The notes below the pieces were generated by a model. The model saw only the letters and a list, made by a program, of their open reading frames with translations, was not told where the DNA came from and did no database searches. Below, piece after piece: positions 5,494 to 7,916 of a stretch of 7,916 nucleotides of DNA (the first letter of the stretch is position 1; every line of letters begins with the position of its first letter). A program made the translations under genes and the position numbers. The stretch is from JAUIHN01 sp964556075 (GTDB lineage Bacteria > Patescibacteriota > Saccharimonadia > Saccharimonadales > Saccharimonadaceae): contig CAZKUV010000033.1 in the NCBI GenBank assembly GCA_964556075.1, positions 1 to 7,916 of the forward strand, given 5' to 3'.

Positions 5494-6516
5494 ATGGACG
5501 TACACACAAACATTCCTCTCAAAAACTACACCACAATGCGACTCGGCGGACCTGCTCGGTTCATGACCGAGATCAGAAATATTGACGATATTAGTTCAGT
5601 ATGTCAGAAAGCGATCGGGCAGAATTTACCTATTTTCATTCTGGGCGGTGGGAGTAATGTTCTTGCGCGCGATGAAGGATACAGCGGCCTTATTCTCTTG
5701 TGCCGGATTCCAGGTTTTGAAGTCATTGCCGACGACCCAAGCTCAACGACAATCAAGATAGGAGGGGGCGAAAACTGGGACGAAGTTGTGCGACGGACGG
5801 TTGAAATGGGGCTTACTGGTATCGAAGCGTTATCTGCAATACCGGGAACAGCTGGAGCCGCTCCGGTACAAAATATTGGGGCATACGGACAGGAAATTTC
5901 CGAAACACTTGTATCTCTAGAAGCGTACGATATTACTGCAAATCAATACATTACGTTACAGAATGAAGATTGTAATTTCTCATATCGCAACAGTATTTTC
6001 AGAGATACTGCCAAAGGACGCTACTTTATCACTTCCATCACTATCCGACTTTACAAAAGCTCTCCCCAGCCCCCATTTTATGACGCTCTCCAAAATTATC
6101 TCGACAATGCTGGAATTACATTTTTCACACCCGATGTCATCAGAAAGGCTGTTATAGATATCCGCAAAGAGAAGCTTCCCGATCCAGCCGAACGACCAAA
6201 CGTAGGATCTTTTTTTAAGAATGCGATTGTCGAGGACTGGCAGTTGAATGGATTAAAGGAAGAATATCCTGATATTCCGACGTACGAATTACCTAATGGA
6301 AGTTATAAGATTCCAACCGGTTGGCTGATTGAACAAACCGGCCTTAAAGGGCAATTGCTTCATGGTATCCGGATTCACGATAAAAACGCACTCGTCCTGA
6401 TTAACGAATCGGCGACCGGATACGCTGATTTGGATGCCGCGAGAAGTGAAATTATGGGTGCAGTACGTGATACATTTCGGATTTCAATCGAGCAAGAACC
6501 AATCGAAATCCGGTAA
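5494..6516 (+). CDS. murB: UDP-N-acetylmuramate dehydrogenase (MurB)
   Basis: A 340-residue cytoplasmic flavoenzyme that reduces UDP-GlcNAc-enolpyruvate to UDP-MurNAc with NADPH and FAD, the second committed step of peptidoglycan precursor synthesis. The FAD-binding region has LGGGSNVL (50-57), GAGENW-like GGGENW, AIPGTAGAAPVQNIGAYG and the C-terminal substrate domain. By alignment to E. coli MurB, the catalytic residues are Arg165 (in SYRNSIF), Ser239 (NVGSFFKN) and Glu335 (QEP). Retention of the YR motif loop makes it a type I, E. coli-like enzyme, and its length is normal. The frame stays open upstream to 5413, but that would overlap tRNA-Arg. MDVHTNIPLKNYTTMRLGG matches a family N-terminus, so 5494 is the start. 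The stop is TAA; no terminator follows. Confidence 0.96.
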   Translation: MDVHTNIPLKNYTTMRLGGPARFMTEIRNIDDISSVCQKAIGQNLPIFILGGGSNVLARDEGYSGLILLCRIPGFEVIADDPSSTTIKIGGGENWDEVVRRTVEMGLTGIEALSAIPGTAGAAPVQNIGAYGQEISETLVSLEAYDITANQYITLQNEDCNFSYRNSIFRDTAKGRYFITSITIRLYKSSPQPPFYDALQNYLDNAGITFFTPDVIRKAVIDIRKEKLPDPAERPNVGSFFKNAIVEDWQLNGLKEEYPDIPTYELPNGSYKIPTGWLIEQTGLKGQLLHGIRIHDKNALVLINESATGYADLDAARSEIMGAVRDTFRISIEQEPIEIR

Positions 6517-6589
6517 AATCATGTGAGTTCGATTCATTATATTATTACTGAAAATAACATATATTTTTTGACCATAAATTGATTTAAAA

Positions 6590-6636
6590 AATGCTACAAA
6601 AAACCTCTTGTGCTTTTGCAAAATAATAGTAGCATT
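6590..6636. repeat. Inverted repeat enclosing a 14-base repeat, before pilin 6676
   Basis: AATGCTAC (6590-6597) and GTAGCATT (6629-6636) are perfect inverted copies around a 31-base AT-rich loop. The loop contains CTTGTGCTTTTGCA (6607-6620), which recurs exactly at 7828-7841, and a 10-base palindrome TTTTGCAAAA (6614-6623). TTGTGC (6608-6613) and TAGCAT (6630-6635), 16 bases apart, could serve as a weak promoter for the pilin gene. The surrounding 6517-6660 is very AT-rich. Whether this is a regulatory operator, part of a promoter or a dispersed element cannot be decided. Confidence 0.45.
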
Positions 6637-6675
6637 AGTACAGAATCAAAATTTTAACTAGGGGGCATTCGAAGA

Positions 6676-7134
6676 ATGAATCTCAGAAATACAAACCAAA
6701 AAGGCTTCACGATTGTAGAGCTTCTGATCGTAATCGTGGTTATCGCAATCTTAGCAGCGATAAGTATTGTGGCCTACACTGGTATCCAAAACAGAGCCAG
6801 GACAAACGCTGGAATGCAGCTTGCCTCACAAATTGCAAAGAAATTTGAAGCTTATTATGCAGTCAACGGTACCTACCCAACTACAAAAACTGCAATCCAA
6901 AGTACCGATGAGTCAAAGATTGATGGCTTACCGGCAGCTGCCACTGCTGGCACTACTCCAATCGTAGTTCCAAATACTGACACCCTTTTCAGTGGTACTG
7001 CACTTACATCAAGTACCGGAAATAACGGCTCCTCTGTTCGTGTAGTCGGTTCGGCTACTGGCGGCATGGTTCGATATTTTGACTACGTTAACGGTAACGA
7101 ACACGCTGGAGTTCGCTACGGCGCAGGTTCATAG
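6676..7134 (+). CDS. Type IV pilin-like protein without cysteines
   Basis: A 152-residue prepilin. Leader MNLRNTNQKG, prepilin peptidase site G10|F11, Glu15 at the +5 position, a hydrophobic alpha1 helix (13-36) and GIQNRART (36-43). Then an amphipathic helix (44-60) is followed by YYAVNGTYPTT (60-70) and a Ser/Thr/Gly-rich globular domain ending MVRYFDY...GVRYGAGS. Unlike the 4565 and 7306 pilins it has no cysteine, so its C-terminal loop cannot be closed by a disulfide. Expected location: inner membrane, then pilus or pseudopilus. GGGGG (6661-6665) lies 10 bases before the ATG. Residues 10-43 are identical to those of the 7306 pilin. A terminator follows, so the two tandem pilins are separate transcription units. 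Confidence 0.9.
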   Translation: MNLRNTNQKGFTIVELLIVIVVIAILAAISIVAYTGIQNRARTNAGMQLASQIAKKFEAYYAVNGTYPTTKTAIQSTDESKIDGLPAAATAGTTPIVVPNTDTLFSGTALTSSTGNNGSSVRVVGSATGGMVRYFDYVNGNEHAGVRYGAGS

Positions 7135-7171
7135 ACTAATCTCAGCCTTCCCGGGTATAGTTAGTGTTTAT

Positions 7172-7206
7172 AGACTCACCTGTTTAATTACAGGTGAGTC
7201 TTTATT
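7172..7206 (+). terminator. Terminator of pilin gene 6676-7134
   Basis: A perfect 12-bp stem AGACTCACCTGT (7172-7183) / ACAGGTGAGTCT (7190-7201) with loop TTAATT is followed by TTATT. It lies 37 bases after the TAG stop. Confidence 0.9.
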
Positions 7207-7241
7207 GGTTATATTTTTTCAGCAAACTAAATTCAAAATGG

Positions 7242-7270
7242 TTGAGGTTACCTAACTATTAGCCTATAAT
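7242..7270 (+). promoter_or_regulatory. Promoter of pilin gene 7306
   Basis: TTGAGG (7242-7247) and consensus TATAAT (7265-7270) are separated by 17 bases, predicting a start near 7277. AAGGAG (7292-7297) then sits 8 bases before the ATG. This pilin has a conventional leader with a good ribosome site, in contrast to the pilin at 4565-5077. Confidence 0.8.
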
Positions 7271-7305
7271 TGAACCAGAAGGGCATCACCTAAGGAGATT
7301 AAAAC

Positions 7306-7767
7306 ATGCAAGTAAAAAACAATACCAATGCTGGTTTCACCATCGTGGAACTCTTGATAGTAATTGTTGTAATTGCGATTCTCGCAGCTATTAGCATCGT
7401 GGCGTATACCGGAATCCAAAATCGCGCTCGAACTAGCGCGGGGCAGCAGCTTGCTTCACAAGTTGTGAAAAAACTTGAAGCAATTGGCAGCATTAAGGGG
7501 AGTTACTATTCCACAAACGGCGCTGGGGTTACAGGCGCAAATATAAATACTTACGCGAATGCCGCACCTGCTGCTGCCGAGGGTCGTATTGATAGCCCAA
7601 CATCTGTTATAGCTGCAGGCGCTGGAACTACGTCCAATTTAAACGCGTCCACTGCAGCTAACGGTACCGTTGTTTCCGCATACGCATGCACAAACGGAGC
7701 GTTTGTTCATTACTGGGATTACAGTGCCGGTAGCGCGGTTCGGCTCACTGCTGGTGCAGGTTGCTAA
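7306..7767 (+). CDS. Type IV pilin-like protein with C-terminal disulfide loop
   Basis: A 153-residue prepilin. Leader MQVKNNTNAG, cleavage at G10|F11, Glu15, hydrophobic alpha1 (13-36) and GIQNRART (36-43), then an amphipathic helix with QQLASQVVKKLEA (47-59). The C-terminal domain is rich in Ala, Gly, Ser, Thr and Asn. Cys128 and the very last residue Cys153 could close a 24-residue disulfide loop like the D-region of type IVa pilins. It lacks the YYAxNGxYP motif of the other two, having SIKGSYYSTNG (62-72) in that place. FVHYWDY (133-139) corresponds to VRYFDY in the 6676 product. It is tandem with the 6676 pilin but has its own strong promoter and ribosome site, so separate control is likely. 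Major pilin or minor pilin cannot be told from sequence alone. Confidence 0.9.
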   Translation: MQVKNNTNAGFTIVELLIVIVVIAILAAISIVAYTGIQNRARTSAGQQLASQVVKKLEAIGSIKGSYYSTNGAGVTGANINTYANAAPAAAEGRIDSPTSVIAAGAGTTSNLNASTAANGTVVSAYACTNGAFVHYWDYSAGSAVRLTAGAGC

Positions 7768-7800
7768 GCTTAACCATTCAGCTTGAATTTAATTTACAAA

Positions 7801-7834
7801 GTCTAAAGGAACTCCAAACCTTTAGACCTTGTGC
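7801..7834 (+). terminator. Terminator of pilin gene 7306-7767
   Basis: GTCTAAAGG (7801-7809) / CCTTTAGAC (7819-7827) form a 9-bp stem with a 9-base loop, 33 bases after the TAA stop. The following CTTGTGCTTTTGC is only moderately T-rich and coincides with the second copy of the 14-base repeat. Confidence 0.65.
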
Positions 7835-7841
7835 TTTTGCA
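7828..7841 (+). repeat. Second copy of CTTGTGCTTTTGCA
   Basis: Exact 14-base repeat of 6607-6620, in the same orientation, immediately after the 7306 pilin terminator stem. The first copy precedes the 6676 pilin, so the two copies bracket the pilin pair. The sequence after this copy does not contain the GTAGCATT arm seen at the first. Confidence 0.5.
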
Positions 7842-7869
7842 GTTTTATTCAATCATTTCTATCCCTTCA

Positions 7870-7911
7870 ATTAGTAATTCTCTCTACTAATCGATGTGCA
7901 AAAACTTGCAC
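7870..7911. repeat. Two adjacent small inverted repeats at the right edge
   Basis: ATTAGTA (7870-7876) / TACTAAT (7885-7891) with an 8-base spacer, then GTGCAA (7896-7901) / TTGCAC (7906-7911) with spacer AAAC. No coding frame or promoter pair is evident here. They may belong to the control region of a gene beyond the window. Confidence 0.35.
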
Positions 7912-7916
7912 TCACA

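Noticed and set aside
333..7767. Alternative genetic code with TGA reassigned, as in some CPR lineages
   Set aside because: The assigned genes end in TAG or TAA only, but none contains an in-frame TGA, so there is no positive evidence for recoding and seven genes are too few.
1..7916. CRISPR array or insertion sequence
   Set aside because: No regularly spaced repeats of 20 or more bases, no transposase frame and no target-site duplications are visible.

Overview
The window looks like a chromosomal segment from a Patescibacteria/CPR bacterium, most likely Candidatus Saccharibacteria (TM7). The main reason is three short type IV pilin-like proteins whose N-terminal segment (G|FTIVEL..., then a Val/Ile/Ala helix ending in GIxNRA) has the form I associate with that phylum. 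Compact, singly transcribed genes and a standard-looking genetic code fit. This is inference from motif recognition, not from a database search.

Left part (1-1750): a minus-strand tRNA-Lys(CTT) with its own promoter and a terminator fused to its CCA end. It is followed by two plus-strand genes of unknown function (333-941 and 1095-1694). These two encode distant paralogues of about 200 residues, each with its own promoter, a small hairpin at the predicted transcription start and its own terminator. They are the best candidate in the window for an undescribed family.

Middle (1751-5440): a convergent gap of about 300 bp without a gene, then two minus-strand envelope genes. The first is a 704-residue secreted surface protein with a signal peptide, a beta-helix-like region, an SbsA/Big_5-like Ig domain, Asp-rich calcium-type repeats, a domain resembling 'choice-of-anchor U', and a VPNTG sortase-like tail. 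The second is a cysteine-bearing pilin. Upstream of that pilin lies a 200-base stretch that may be a plus-strand structured RNA (or a leaderless 29-codon ORF), then a strong symmetrical terminator and a minus-strand tRNA-Arg(TCG).

Right part (5440-7916): murB (peptidoglycan precursor synthesis), apparently leaderless and divergent from tRNA-Arg, then two tandem plus-strand pilin genes. Their first 43 residues are almost the same protein, but most codons differ and the C-terminal domains have diverged. A 14-base repeat occurs before the first of these pilins and after the second.

Taken together the window is mostly cell-envelope biology: one cell-wall enzyme, three pilin-like subunits and one probable wall-anchored surface protein, interleaved with two tRNAs. 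No pilus motor, prepilin peptidase, sortase, mobility gene or CRISPR array is visible here. Several genes appear to have very short or absent 5' leaders.
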